Assembly (NCBI RefSeq): GCF_000155675.2 | Contig: NC_020911.1 | Span: forward strand, 3,896,501 to 3,960,500 | DNA from: Octadecabacter antarcticus 307 | GTDB lineage: Bacteria; Pseudomonadota; Alphaproteobacteria; Rhodobacterales; Rhodobacteraceae | DNA: 64,000 nt | Direction of reading: 5' to 3' | In this document: piece by piece, positions 27,332-38,093 of the stretch | How the letters are laid out: the number at the start of each line of letters is the position of its first letter | Position numbering within the stretch: position 1 is the first letter of the stretch | Program-made: the position numbers and the translations under genes | Notes under the pieces: model-generated | What the model was told of the DNA's origin: nothing | Databases searched by the model: none | Seen by the model: the letters and a program-made list of their open reading frames with translations, nothing else

Positions 27332-28184
27332 ATGAAGAGATTTATTTTGGGTGCGGGTGCACAGAAATCCGGCACAACCTGGCTGTATGAGCAGTTTACG
27401 CGACAAGACAACTTCAAGCCACCCGCTACGAAAGAATTGCATGTCTTCGACGCGATTTACTTGAGCGATGTCCTGCCGTTCGGGGATGCTATCGGCCAGA
27501 AAATGGCAGAGCGTATTCAAAAGGCCCCGAAAAACTATCAATCTTATTTCCTAACAAAAAGGTTCCAGATGTTTTTTTGATCCTGACGTCTACTTCAAGT
27601 ATTTTGACGACATCATCAGCGATGAAAATTCGTTCTCGTGCGATTTGACGCCAACACATTCCGGCCTGTCTGCCGAGGTGTTCGAATTCATTAAATCGAA
27701 GTTTCAACAGTTCAATATCGAAACCTCTGTCACCTTTTTAATGCGCGAACCGGTGTCGCGGCTGGAAAGCCAGATCAAGATGAACCTGCGCAAAGCAGGC
27801 ACGATAGACACCACAACAGCAAGTGACATGATGGCCATCCTCAAAAGGCAATGCGGTTCGCCGCAAGACAAGGTGAGATCTTCTTACGGAACAACCGTGG
27901 GGCGGATCAATTCTGTCTTCGACGAACGTCAGGTTTTTATCGGGTTTTATGAAACCCTGTTCACCCAACCAGAACAGGAGCGCCTGGCAGCCACGTTTGA
28001 TCTGAATCTCGAAAAAATAGATGCAAAAACGAAGGTGAATCATACGGCGAAGTCATTTACCTACCCCAAGGATTTCATTGAGGACCTGCGGAGCAACTAT
28101 GAAGATGAGTATAAATTTGCTTACGGGGAAATGGGTCTGGACGAAGCAATCTGGGAACAAAAGCTGAAAAATCTTTATCAATAA
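27332..28184 (+). pseudogene. Sulfotransferase, frameshifted
   Basis: The N-terminal part has the PAPS-binding 5' loop GAGAQKSGTTWLYEQF, and the later part has the second binding region FLMREPVSRLESQIK. The two lie in different frames. The break is at a run of seven T bases (27572-27578), where removing one T gives a continuous protein of about 284 residues. PAPS-dependent sulfotransferases decorate surface polysaccharides. A real decayed gene is likely given the setting, but a sequencing error in the homopolymer would look the same. Confidence 0.75.
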
Positions 28185-28186
28185 TA

Positions 28187-28400
28187 GGGTTCTGTCGCAA
28201 AGTTTTCGCGTTTGGGTGAGACTCCTGGATTGTGCTAGATGCGGTCCTTTGTTCTTGAGGGTGAGCCACTGACTGTGAAAATTGATTTCAAAGGGAACCA
28301 CTTTCCAAAAAGCGTGATCCTGTACGCTGTGTTTTTCTATGTCCGTTATGGCGTCTCATATCGAGACTTAGGGGTCGAGTACGGCTCAGTGCTAAATCCT
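28187..28400 (+). mobile_element. IS6-family fragment (left end and transposase N-terminus)
   Basis: GGGTTCTGTCGCAAAGTT at 28187 is a typical IS6/IS26-like terminal repeat. The reading frame that follows (DFKGNHFPKSVILYAVFFYVRYGVSYRDL) is the transposase start. It stops being recognisable after about 28380, so the catalytic part is missing. Confidence 0.8.
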
Positions 28401-28607
28401 ACGGTAAGAGACATTTCCGCCGGATAATCTTTTGAGGGCGCCTCTATTTTTGGCTATTTTTGCGACGACAGAGCGTTTCGACCATCATCACACGGGTCTC
28501 AAGACCTTCAGCTGACAGATTGTTGCGTCGTATCTGATGTCGCGCTGCCTTTTTTGGTTTTGTTTTCGTTATACGTAGCATGATCTGCATGTTTGCCCGG
28601 TCGTTTT

Positions 28608-28885
28608 TCATGCCGGGTTTGGGTTGATGCGGCGCAACTGACAGAGGCGCCGCATGTTGTAAGCGAGGTTCTTCATCCCAATCTTGGCCTCGGCTCGAAC
28701 AAGGCCGATGGTGCGCACCAAGGTGCCACCCATGTCGTTGGCTTGCGCGCCGAAGATGTGCTCGACCCGAACCCGCACTGAAGACTTGGTCCGGTTGCTG
28801 CCCTTGGCCTGGCCGGTCAATTTGCCCCTGCAGAATATCTTTACGCGATACCGGCAGGCATTTTTGTTAACACCATAGGGGCCGG
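28608..28885 (-). mobile_element. IS5-family transposase C-terminal fragment
   Basis: Minus-strand frame with RVRVEHIFGAQANDMGG and RTIGLVRAEAKIGMKNLAYNMRRLCQL, the conserved C-terminus of IS5-type DDE transposases. The N-terminal two thirds are absent. The preceding 200 bases (28400-28607) hold no gene I can identify and may be its untranslated end. Confidence 0.78.
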
Positions 28886-28886
28886 A

Positions 28887-29207
28887 ATGCCGGTCTTGGT
28901 TATGATACATCTGATCATAATTCCCCGCCTCAGCATTTTGATTAACAATCAACTGCTTGTGATCATGCTGGGGGGTATCATCTATGCGCTGTTTAGCCTG
29001 TTCGATCCTGGTGTGAGCTATGCAAACGCGAGCTTAGGTACTGCATCATTGAGTTACCTATTCGCGACCCAAATTCTGATCGGAATGGGCAAAGCAACGT
29101 TTACTGTACGCACAGGCAATCCGTTCATACATTTTACCAGCTACCATATACTTGGTGCACGGGTTGCATTCGACACAGGGATGTATGCCGAAATATTCAG
29201 GCGCTGA
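28887..29207 (+). pseudogene. C-terminal piece of a multi-pass membrane protein
   Basis: An open frame of up to 106 codons with three hydrophobic stretches (LLVIMLGGIIYALFSLF and SLSYLFATQILIGMG), ending in FDTGMYAEIFRR. It begins right where the IS5 fragment ends, which suggests the N-terminal half was removed or displaced by that insertion. The family is not identified. Confidence 0.45.
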
Positions 29208-29614
29208 GTAAGCCAGACAACGGGATAGTGCAGCAACCAGGCTGTGCTGTCCCTGCTACGTCCACTCCCGGTCAACAATGCCAGCATTGCAAATTTCTCA
29301 ACAATTCAAATTGTGACATGTGACGAATGGGCGGGAAAGGCTTCGGTAAGAAGTCGGCTACCATTTCTCATCGGTCAATAATCGAACGTCTCTGCCATCA
29401 GCGTAAAAAACTGTTTTAGCCTTTTTGACGACTGTTGTTCGATCGGTGTCCGTTTCACCAAAGCGGTAATTGGTCCAGTCGCATCGAGGGTCCCTTTTGC
29501 ACCGCATAGTAGACCTCTGTCCATGTCGCTGCGAAGGTCGTGTGTGGATGGCTCCTGCATAGGAAGACATTTTTGATCAGATTTGTGCATTTGTCAGAAG
29601 CAGTCATGTGTTCC
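29208..29614. other. Unassigned remnant sequence
   Basis: About 400 bases with overlapping short frames on the minus strand but no protein pattern I recognise and no clean terminal repeats. Probably old mobile-element or gene debris. Confidence 0.4.
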
Positions 29615-29654
29615 CGCTGCCCGGCAGTTGATTGCAAGGCAATCAATGAGAGGG
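29615..29654 (+). repeat. Hairpin element copy 2
   Basis: Head CTGCCCGGCAG, perfect 8-bp stem TTGATTGC/GCAATCAA with a three-base loop, tail GAGAGGG. The interrupted sequence is not identified. Confidence 0.8.
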
Positions 29655-29824
29655 GCCTGTTTGCGCGGTTTTTGACCGCTGGCCCTGATGGATTCCGCAA
29701 ACCAAGTCCCTATCAGCTTTGCGGGCTTTAATGCCCGAACCATTCGGCGGGGTGTCTTGATTTTGGCGGCAGACTTATGCACCATCATCTCGCAGGTCTT
29801 GCTAACTCGTTGTTCCTTTGTCTC

Positions 29825-30838
29825 TCAAACTGTGTGGGGTGTGTATGGTTCGTTGCGGGTCAGGACCGCCCAGACAATCCTTGCCGTTTTATTGGCCATA
29901 GCGACTGTTGCGACGCGCGCAGGTTTTCGTTCCAGCAGCGATATCAGCCATTTGCTGGCGCGCTCCGGGTGGGATTTGGTCTGTCGGACAAGTGATGTCA
30001 TGCCGACGACGAGCAAGCATCGTAAGTATTGATCACCCATTTTCGTAATGCGCCCCAGTTTCTCTTTCCCGCCGCTGGACTTGTTTGCAGGCGTCAGACC
30101 CAGCCATGCTGCAAACTCACGGCCATTGCGGAACTGATGGCCGTCACCAATGCTGGCGATGATTGCCGAGGCTGTCGCATCTTCCTTGGCGACCAGCTTG
30201 AGCCGTTCTTCATACCACCGGATTCGGGCGTGAAGTGCCACGAGGTGCTCACACAGGTTATGGATCACCTCATTAGCAATCTCGGGCAGATCTAGCACTT
30301 CGCCTACTAAAATATCCTCTGCAAATCCGATGACCCGCGCGAGGCCCTTCGCGATGTAAACGCCGAACTCAGCGACCATACCACGCAAGCCATTGATCAA
30401 CTGGGTGCGTTGTCGGACAAGCAGAGCCCGTGCGCGATGCAGCGACAGCAGAGCTTGTTGCTCAACGGTTTTTATCGCAACAAACCGCCCTCTCGGTGAA
30501 TGCAAGCTTCACCTGCCGGCAATGATCGTCGGACGCGTTACCGCTTCACAAATGGCCTCGGCATCGATGGCGCCAGACTTCCCGCGTTTGACGTATGGCT
30601 TGACATATATCGGCGGGATCAGCCGAACATCATGGCCCAACGCCGTGAGTTCCCGGGCCCAATGATGCGCGCTGCTGCAGGCTTCCATACCAATCAGGCA
30701 GGGCTCAATCTTGGAGAAGAACGGCAACAGCTGTGCCCGTCTCAAAGGCCTGTTGAAGGCGACCTCTTCGTCTTCTGTGATCCCGTGAACTTGAAAAACG
30801 TTTTTGGCCAGGTCGAGGCCGATTGTTGTAACTTGCAT
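29825..30838 (-). pseudogene. IS110/IS1111-type transposase interrupted by a hairpin element
   Basis: The N-terminal DEDD domain (TTIGLDLAKNVFQVHGI, GMEACSSAHHWARELTALGHDV, then KSGAIDAEAICEAVTRP) and the C-terminal Transposase_20 domain (IGDGHQFRNGREFAAWLGLTP) are both present in one frame. Between them a 36-base insertion at 30488-30524 adds an in-frame TGA. Without it the two parts join cleanly as TRPTMRFVAIKTVEQQ. GAGGAG lies nine bases before the ATG at 30838. The element appears to sit just upstream of tniQ and may have removed tniB. Confidence 0.88.
30488..30524 (-). repeat. Hairpin element copy 10, inside the IS1111 transposase
   Basis: Read on the minus strand: head ATTGCCGGCAG, stem GGTGAA/TTCACC, tail GAGAGGG. 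It is the shortest copy, and its head lacks one C. Removing it restores the transposase frame. Confidence 0.8.
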
Positions 30839-31016
30839 GGGGTGGCTCCTCTCATTTGCCGTTTGTGACATCTGCAGTATGACGCATTGCGACGTCGGTT
30901 GGAGCAGAAGCCATCCACCCCATCAGCTTCTCGCCGTTCCCGTTCGATGGACAATTGTCAAAATTGCCTCCAGCCTAGCTTGAGATCAATTTCAAAATTA
31001 GGATATCAGGACCAAC

Positions 31017-32783
31017 GTGCCAAGTCCCCTCTCATTGCGACCAGTACCCATGCAACGCGAGACGGTGTCGTCGTTTCTGTCCCGTATCGCCGCTATGAAT
31101 GGTGTCAGCTGCACCGACTTTGCATTGGACATGGGCTTCTCGGTCAAGAGAGCAATTCACCTTGATGAACGTGCTCTAAGGCAGCTTACAATTTGTGGTG
31201 ACTTGAGCCCTGATCAACTCGATGAGCTCATTTCATGGACAGGGCGTCAGATTGGGGATGTCCGGACTGATTTTAGAGGTGAGGTTTTTGTAACACGTGC
31301 GATCGTGAACCCCGTGCTCCGAGGGTGCCCCACCTGCCTTCGTGAAGATGTTCAGAACGATGCTGCAAATCCTTTGCGGTATATTGTGATGCGAGGGCAC
31401 TGGCAGCTACGAGACGTAAGCGTGTGTCTTCACCACAATCATCCTCTGGTTCCGTTGCGGGAGAAATCGGCCCGAACAGCTCGCTATGATTATTGGCTCG
31501 ATGGGCGCCTGGCGGCCAGCCAGGATGAGACTTGGCTTGCCCAACATTCATTGTACGCGGCCACAACGTTCTGTCGGTTGCTGGGAACGGAATTGCTGCG
31601 GTTGGACCCACCCTCTTCATTGGATGCCATTGTGCAACGACAGTTGGCGCAAGCCAGAGGTTTCAGTGTTGCCCGACAAGGTGAAATGGCAATACGAGAT
31701 GCGTTGGATGCGCTTGCTGCTTTTTCAAGTGGCTCGCACGGCGGGCCCCAGAAGGCCTTCGGCAGGTTGTACATTAATTTAAAAAACGAATACGTGCATG
31801 ACGACGCCTTTGAGCCTTTCCGAGGGCTGCTAAGAAATTGCATCCTTGATGTCTGGCCAATTGCAGCCGGTTAGAGCCTCCTCGGCGTCAGCCAACCCGT
31901 GCGGAAACGGCACTCCATCAGTTCTGCTGCGAAAGAAACAGGTATCGGTGCGCTTCTTCTCGAACAATTTATGGTCGCAGCTGGTGCGCTCAACAAAGAC
32001 GATCCAAGACCAGTTTCCGGCAAGACATTTGAAGCCGCCTTTTACGCAGAATTACTATCAGAAATTCCGACGCTTGTAAGTCCATCTGGAATGGAGCTTG
32101 CAATGGGAGCAACCCGTGCCCAATTCGTATCCCTGGCTGCCGATGGCGTTTTGACCCCAAGAATCGACGTTCCAACGATCAAATTGCCGTGGCGTGTTTC
32201 CGATGGTTTGGCGTTGGTTGTGGAGCTAAAAGAAATGGCTGAACCAGTCGAACCGTCAGACCAGCATTGGGAAAGCATCCAAAGCGCCAAGAGCCGCTCT
32301 TCTATCAGCGTCGGCACCATTGTGGCTGCTGTCCGTGACGGAAGACTCAGGTTGGGCCTGCGCACGGATGTCGCCGGATATGCGGGCTTCTGCGTCTTGA
32401 AAATGGATATCAACGGAATGGATCAATCAATTCGCCTAGAAACTGGTCATTCACATGTGACCGCAGCAGCCTTTGGTCGCAGTGTCGGAAAACGTGGGCA
32501 GAGTTGGTTCAAAAGACTTTCTGTCGCAGGACCCACGCCCACAACCCATTTGCCTCACCCCAAATGGGGCGGGATGCGAATCTATGTCTCTCCAGCAGAC
32601 CAAGCGGCATTCCACGAGCGCTTCATGACCCCATCGACGATGGCAAAGGAGGCTGATGAAGATCGGCGTGTCATTATTTCTAAGCTCAAGGCAGCTGGCA
32701 TCGCGTCCTTCGCGCCGAACGACGAGGATTATGGCAGGCTGTACTTACGAAGCGAAGTTGAAGGCATTTTGGCTCAGCCCTGA
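31017..32783 (+). pseudogene. tniQ: TniQ-family transposition protein, nonsense mutation
   Basis: A 588-codon frame with one internal TAG at 31872-31874. The N-terminal TniQ domain has GCPTCLREDVQ and MRGHWQLRDVSVCLHH, a zinc-binding pattern. The C-terminal half has a helix-turn-helix-like SSAAKETGIGALLLEQF and HPKWGGMRIYVS. TniQ proteins choose targets for Tn7/Tn5053-type transposons. The frame is otherwise undamaged, which suggests recent loss or amber readthrough. Just upstream, GAEAIHPISFSPFPFDG (about 30,901-30,950) could be the end of a tniB, but that is weak. Confidence 0.8.
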
Positions 32784-32807
32784 TCGGAGATGAACAGCAA
32801 AACACTG

Positions 32808-32838
32808 AAAACCGATTTTTGTCAAAAAATCGGTGTTT
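32808..32838 (-). terminator. Probable terminator of the tRNA-Arg gene
   Basis: Hairpin ACCGATTTTT/AAAAATCGGT with a 3-4 base loop, followed on the minus strand by TTTC and more T residues, 35-60 bases downstream of the tRNA. It may also serve tniQ on the plus strand. Confidence 0.6.
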
Positions 32839-32870
32839 GGATGTCGAACAACAGCAACAAGTAATATGAT

Positions 32871-32947
32871 TGGTGATCCCGGAAGGACTCGAACCTTCAA
32901 CATCCTCATTAGAAGTGAGGTGCTCTATCCAGTTGAGCTACGGGACC
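32871..32947 (-). tRNA. tRNA-Arg (anticodon TCT)
   Basis: A 77-base cloverleaf on the minus strand with CCA encoded. The acceptor stem is GGTCCCG/CGGGATC, the D arm GCTCAACTGGATAGAGC, and the anticodon stem CCTCA/TGAGG around CTTCTAA (anticodon TCT). The T arm has GGTTCGAGTCC. It looks functional. Two tniQ genes converge on it from both sides. Confidence 0.95.
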
Positions 32948-33234
32948 GCTCGCGACCTTCTAGCGGGCAGCGTGTGTAAACTTCAAGCGGCGCATTTGTG
33001 TTTCAGCTTGCAGGCGTGACATTATTTAATCTTTTTCGTGATTGTGCTTGCAGTTTGACCTCAGTCAGCTGTTTGATGGCACCTTGACGCCCAACCGTCT
33101 GAATATCCGGCCAAAGTTGTCTCGATGTAGCCCGAAAATCACATTAAAAACAATGTGTTAATTTAAGCATAAAGAGGCTGGGGCCAAAGATCATGCGAAA
33201 ACGTGGGCAAGATGCAGCGGCCCCAAAGAAAAGA
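32948..33234. other. Gene-free stretch between tRNA-Arg and the tniQ terminator
   Basis: No coding pattern recognised. It should contain the tRNA promoter at its left side and possibly a transposon end, but no clear terminal repeats were found. Confidence 0.4.
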
Positions 33235-33275
33235 CAAAAAAAAGGCCCGCGAAAGCGGGCTGGTTTTTGGAAATT
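33235..33275. terminator. Bidirectional-looking terminator after the second tniQ
   Basis: Hairpin GCCCGC-GAAA-GCGGGC at 33245-33260, flanked by eight A residues on the left and five T on the right. It should stop minus-strand transcription from the tniQ copy ending at 33286. Confidence 0.75.
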
Positions 33276-33285
33276 TTAATTCGGA

Positions 33286-34756
33286 TCAGGCTGGTCTTTT
33301 TGCCGCAACAATGGCGTTTACATAGACACAGATCGACCCAATGCCTGATTTCTCATGATTTCGGAAGCAAGGGATCTGTCCCGCCAAAATCCGGCGGGAA
33401 CCATCTTCAAAAGGCCCAGCCCCACGCTGGCATGCAACGGCAATTGGGTGATAAACTGAACATGTATCGGCATCCATTTCGGTGAAAGCCAGCAGCTGCC
33501 TCAAAAGGCCATCGAGGTGTTGTCTCCCAAAGACCACGTGACGAACAGATCCACGGCCAGTTCTGGGCACAAGTGGTTTCACAATGCCCGAGCGGTAAAG
33601 GATTTCAACCTGCCCTTTGCTTGCCCCTAGATACTCCGGCACGTCTTGCAGCGGTACGGCGGTCTTAAATGCCTCAATCAAGAACACCGCCTCGGCGGCA
33701 TCAAACACCATTGTGCCGATTTCCACCTCAGTGGCATCCGAAGGCACATGCCCAATTTTCTTCAAAAGCCTCGAAAGGCGCGGACGGTCGATGCCGACTT
33801 CGGCCGAGAGGCTGTAAACCGTGTGAAAACGCCTTTCGGTGATTTCAACACCCAAGACAGTGCTGCCCGGCTCCACGGCTTAATGTTTCACGATGTGATC
33901 GCGAAGGATGTCACGGATTGGCCCCGGATCGATTGCATTGCTCCAACGATCTAGCCAATCAAACAGCTTGCCGTAATAAGTCAGCGGCCCCGCCTGCACC
34001 GCGGTCGCGGGTGACGTTTGGCGGATTATGTCCATAGCTTCCTCGATCGCATTTGTGCCCTCACGATAGATCAAAAAGCCAATGTTGGTCGCCTCTTCGG
34101 TTTGCGAAGGACTCAGTTTCCTAATAGCAACCTGGTGGCCGTGCTCGAGGATGGCGCCCAGCATTTCCGAAGCTGCAAGCACCTGCTCAATCGTCTGTCC
34201 ATCAAGCCAATAATTGGTGCAGGGTTGATCAAAGTGAACGCGGTCCTGCAACCATTTGAGGTATTCAGGCATCGCTCCTTCAGCGTCCCTCCCTTCCGCC
34301 AAAGGTGCCCCACCAAGAGCAATTCACAGGTTTGTCGCGCGCTGCACTGGAGCCTCCGATAGCCAAAGACCATGTTCAAGGCACCGGCTGACATTACGAA
34401 AACCCCATATAAGGCTGACGCCGTTCGGTTTTAGCTCCGTCGCCTTCAACACAGACAGGGCAATAGCGAGCCGCACGCGGTGACAGGAAGGTTTTTGAAA
34501 CATCTTCGCCTCGAAAAGAGGCGCCACGCTGAAACTCCCGAACGGCGTTGCGCTGCAGATCCTCAGCGGCATGCCCAGTAGCTTCCGCCAGAATAATAAT
34601 CGCATCCGCCCTTCCTGAGATAAAGTGTTCCTTGTGGATGCCGCAATCCGAAAGCAGCCTTTCCATGCCGCGTCCGGTGTGCATCATGGATAGACGGTCC
34701 GTGTAGGACAAAAGTGTCTCTACAGGGTCAATGGGAAGGTTTGGCTGATAGGTCAT
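33286..34756 (-). pseudogene. tniQ: Second TniQ-family gene, several lesions
   Basis: Starts at the ATG 34756, which overlaps the tniB stop as TAATG. The TniQ N-terminal pattern PVETLLSYTDRLSMMHTGRG and ARYCPVCVEGDG is in the first frame. Near 34394 the frame shifts and continues as NVSRCLEHGLWLSEAPVQR. There is a TGA at about 34324 and a TAA at 33880-33882, after which the reading resumes as EPGSTVLGVEITERRFHTVYSL. It is a smaller, different TniQ from the one at 31017. Confidence 0.72.
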
Positions 34757-35404
34757 TAAGGTGCCCACCCAATGGCTTCCGGCTCAGCTTTAACCACACC
34801 CCAAGTGCCCGGATGAAAAGGTGTCATTCCAATGTCACCCTTGCTCTTCCTGAGAATGCGTTCAGCGTATTCCAGTGAGAGTGCGTCGCGCTTGCGTATC
34901 AACGCATCGCGCAGGATTTCCTTTCCCAATTTCACGCAGCGGCCAACCTGACCACATTCCGCAAAAAGGATGCGTTCGGCGAATGCGTCTTCCGAGTGAA
35001 CCTGCAACCCCAGTTTGTCGGCAGATTTTGAAAAGTTCGCACCGAAGAGCTTGGCCGAGTTAGTACCAAGACAAATCTTTGACAGGTGGTATTCCATGAA
35101 ACGGCGATAAGTCTCACCAGAAGGCTCCAACATGATCGCGTCTCGTAGTGTGGGTACACCTGCAATAACCAAAGCGACGCCTGGATCTGACTGCATGATA
35201 TGCTTTAAAGACTGAATGGCAGCGAGCACATCGCGCCCAGGCCCGCTTCGAAGGAAGTGATGGCATTCATCGATCACGACCATTTTTATCCCAACGAGCC
35301 CAAATCGGTACCGCGCAATTTCCCAAGCATCCGCTGAGCGCAGCTTCAAATCGACCTTCTCATAACCAGTTTTTCAAGGATGATCTCAGCAAGCTTCTTG
35401 ATTG
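34756..35404 (-). pseudogene. tniB: TniB-like AAA ATPase, N-terminus lost
   Basis: The visible part has the Walker B motif GIKMVVIDECHHFL and sensor region ALVIAGVPTLRDA, typical of TniB/TnsC-like transposition ATPases. The Walker A part is missing because an IS3 element joins at 35405. A one-base deletion near 35370 (KKLAEIILEKL to KVDLKLRSADAWE) also breaks the frame. It was coupled with the tniQ gene downstream. Confidence 0.75.
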
Positions 35405-35688
35405 TGACCTGCGCCCCTAAAACTCCTCCAGATTTGTGTAGAGTCCGCCCAACAAAAGGACGGACAAATGAAGGCACGATTTACAGACGAACAGATCATA
35501 GCAATTATCAAAGAACAGGAATCTGGTGAGAAGACTGCTGATGTATGTCGGCGGCACGGGATCAGTTCAGCGACGTTCTATAAATACACATCGAAGTATG
35601 GAGGCATGGAGCCGTCTGACGCGAAGCGGTTGCGGGCCTTGGAAGACGAGAACGGGAAGCTAAAGAAGCTGCTAGCGGAACAGATGCT

Positions 35689-35729
35689 CCCTTCTCGGGA
35701 CATTGCTGCGCAATACCCTGTCAGGCGAG
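35689..35729 (-). repeat. Hairpin element copy 3 (degenerate)
   Basis: Reverse-oriented copy in OrfA of the IS3. Head decayed to GCCTGACAG, hairpin GGGTATTGC...GCAATGTCCC, tail GAGAAGGG. Removal joins LLAEQML to DNAMLRDIN. Confidence 0.7.
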
Positions 35730-35834
35730 GGACAATGCAATGTTGCGAGACATCAATTCAAAAAAATGGTGACGCCCGTTGGGAAGCTTAAAGCTGTGGT
35801 TCACTTGATGGAAACTCATCAGGTTAGCCAGCGA

Positions 35835-35876
35835 CCATTGCCCGGCAGGCGATTGCAAAGCAATCTGCCGAGAGGG
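35835..35876 (+). repeat. Hairpin element copy 4
   Basis: Head TTGCCCGGCAG, stem GATTGC/GCAATC with loop AAA, tail GAGAGGG, inside OrfB of the IS3 between VSQR and ACDVLQVDRS. The insertion shifts the frame. Confidence 0.85.
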
Positions 35877-37266
35877 GGCGTGCGATGTCTTGCAAGTTGA
35901 TCGATCAACGGTGCGGTATCCGTCTCGCCGTGGCGATGACGCTGAGTTGCGTGATGCCATCAAGCGGGTTTCGAGGGAGCGGCGACGGTTTGGTTGCCGT
36001 CGTGTTCATGTGATGATCGCGCGCGAAGGCTTTGCGGTGAACCACAAAAAGGTGAGACGCATTTACACTGAAGAGAAGCTCCAAGTGCGTCGTAGGGGCG
36101 GTAGAAAGCGCGCTTTGGGCACGCGGAAGCCGATGGTGCTGCCTGTGATGGTCCTAACCAGAGATGGTCATTAGATTTTGTGTCTGACGCGCTGACTGAC
36201 GGTCGCCGGTTTCGTATTCTGACGGTTGTCGATGACTTCAGCCGCGAGAACCTGGTACTTGTCGCGGACACATCATGCTGAGCGCGGCAAACCCCAAACC
36301 ATACGTGTCGATAACGTCCTATGCGCGGAATGATTAGCTGAATTGGCGTCAGGTTATTGTCGCATCGAGGCGTCTCGACACGTTAGAAGCATTGCTCAGT
36401 TTGGCATTTTGGTCAACGAACTGTCTCTCCCATAACAAACACAGAGTACGCTTTTGCGGCTCTCACCGTCCTTAAGACGAGATCTTTGGGTCGTTGAGCA
36501 GAAGGCCTAAACATTATCTACGAGGTCAGTTGTCTGCCTCCACGGCCCTTACAGAGAAAGGTCCTACTGCTGTCGATCACCCCTCAAAGAAGGGGCGATA
36601 TGGTTCGCCGTGCTTGATGATCCCATGAACGGTTCGGGCCATCTTCGCTGCGATTGCGGTGTACGCCTTTCGGCGCAAATGGGTGTTGTGACGGTCTTTG
36701 GCGATGTAGCGCTCGAACTTGTCGCGGAAGCTGTTGGTGCGCTGCAGAATAGCAACCTGTCCAGCCATCCAAAGCGTTCGACGAAGCCGAGCATTGCCAT
36801 ATTTTGACAGTTTGGTTTGCCCTCTGAATGTACCTGATTGCATAGTCGCAAGGTCCATTCCACAGAACTTCAAAAACTGCCGGTGATGACGAAAGCGCCG
36901 TACATCCCCAGCTTCTGCCAAAATTGTCAAAGCATTGATGGGACCGATTCCAGGTATCGATGTCAGTAGCTTATAATCTGGTAGGTCCTTGAGAAGCGCG
37001 ACGGCGCGATCTTCAATTTGATTGCGTTGCGCGATAAGACTGCGGCCTTCCCCGAGAACCAAGCGGAACATGCTTATCGCGTCGGAATCTGCGGCAACCG
37101 GCAGTCCGACTGATACTTTGGCAGTCTCGTAGATATCTGAAAGTAAACGCTCTTTTGCAACCTTGAGGCCCACCACATCCCAAGCGTCAGCGATGAATGC
37201 CTCCTTGCTCATGGCTGAGATCAAGTGTGGTGACGGATAACGTTCAAGGAAAGCAAAGAACCAGTC

Positions 37267-37291
37267 ACTGCGAGAACTGCGAGAACTGCGA
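37267..37291. repeat. 9-bp tandem repeat in the IS110 transposase gene
   Basis: ACTGCGAGA occurs twice in tandem, followed by a partial third copy, and adds residues without changing the frame. Confidence 0.85.
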
Positions 37292-37340
37292 TGGAAACGA
37301 TCAGCTTCAGGAAAATACAGCGGCAGATAATGGGTTAAAA

Positions 37341-37385
37341 CTCGGTGCCACAACTCGGTGCCACAACTCGGTGCCACAACTCGGT
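37341..37385. repeat. 13-bp tandem repeat that kills the IS110 transposase
   Basis: CTCGGTGCCACAA is present three times in perfect tandem plus six bases of a fourth. Two extra units add 26 bases and shift the frame. Confidence 0.9.
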
Positions 37386-38053
37386 CTTCGACTTGGATAC
37401 GATGTCATGCGTTTTGGAAAGCTCTTGGATGTCGTTAGTGCCACGCACGAGGGGGTCATGATAAAACTGCTCGTTCCCGATCTCCATCATGTGAAGAATG
37501 ACCTGGGCATCCTTAGGGTCGTTTTTGTCCCAACTGTTGTGCAAGGCCTCTCGCGTTCTGGCCAGGGCCACAGATGACACCAACTTCAACTCAAAACCTG
37601 CTGCGGCAAGATGATAAGCCAAGGCACGGTGATAATTACCCGTTGCTTCAAAAGCTACACGGACAGGGCGGCCGTAGCAGGCAAGCGATGTGATTAGACG
37701 ATTGAAGTCGTCTAGCTGGTTCAGAACAGTCAAACGACGGCGGCGCTTCTTGTCCGCAATAGCAATGAGACCTTCGTCGCGGGCCTTCGAGATATCGATG
37801 GCCACCAAAACGGGCGCAGTTTGTGTAATAATGATATCGGTCATAGTTGGTCTCCTTTGCGGTGTGGTTTGTACAAAACCACCGTAGGGACCTGAGGCAA
37901 AGCTATGACCACCTGCTGCGTTATTTGGGGCTGCGCAGGCAGTCATAGCCTTAAATTAGCGATATTCCGAAGGTGTTACGGCACAGAGTTCACCAGCATG
38001 GCGATCCTCAAATGGGTTCAAAATACGGGTATCGATTGGCATTATATCGCGTC

Positions 38054-38093
38054 CCGCCGCCCGGCAGTGGTTTGCTTGCAAACCATGAGAGGG
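38054..38093 (+). repeat. Hairpin element copy 5
   Basis: Head GCCCGGCAG, perfect stem TGGTTTGC/GCAAACCA with a two-base loop, tail GAGAGGG. It sits in OrfB of the IS3 between DWHYIA and GKPQQN. The frame stays open through it. Confidence 0.85.

Larger units (their letters stand above)
36577..37844 (-). pseudogene. IS110 transposase broken by a 13-bp tandem expansion
   Basis: From the ATG at 37844: DEDD domain LVAIDISKARDEGLIAI, VAFEATGNYHRALAYHLAAAGF and NDPKDAQVI, then the Transposase_20 domain SIPGIGPINALTILAEAGD. The join SKSKTELWHRV is repeated out of frame because a 13-base unit occurs three times at 37341-37379. With one copy the protein would be continuous. A 9-base duplication further on (SSRSSRS) is in frame. 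Confidence 0.85.
36311..37978 (-). mobile_element. IS110-family element inside the IS3 OrfB
   Basis: The IS3 coding sequence breaks after TIRVDN (36310) and resumes at GTEFTS (about 37979), so about 1.66 kb lies between. It holds the IS110 transposase on the minus strand and about 260 bases with no gene at 36311-36576. IS110 elements lack classical inverted repeats, so the ends are fixed only by the host reading frame. Confidence 0.75.

Noticed and set aside
29358..29700. Minus-strand open frames as a real gene
   Set aside because: Three overlapping frames of similar length, no recognised motif, no ribosome site, and interrupted by hairpin element 2.
35835..38093. Hairpin elements as self-splicing introns
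   Set aside because: At about 40 bases they are far too short for group I or II introns, and no conserved intron core is present.
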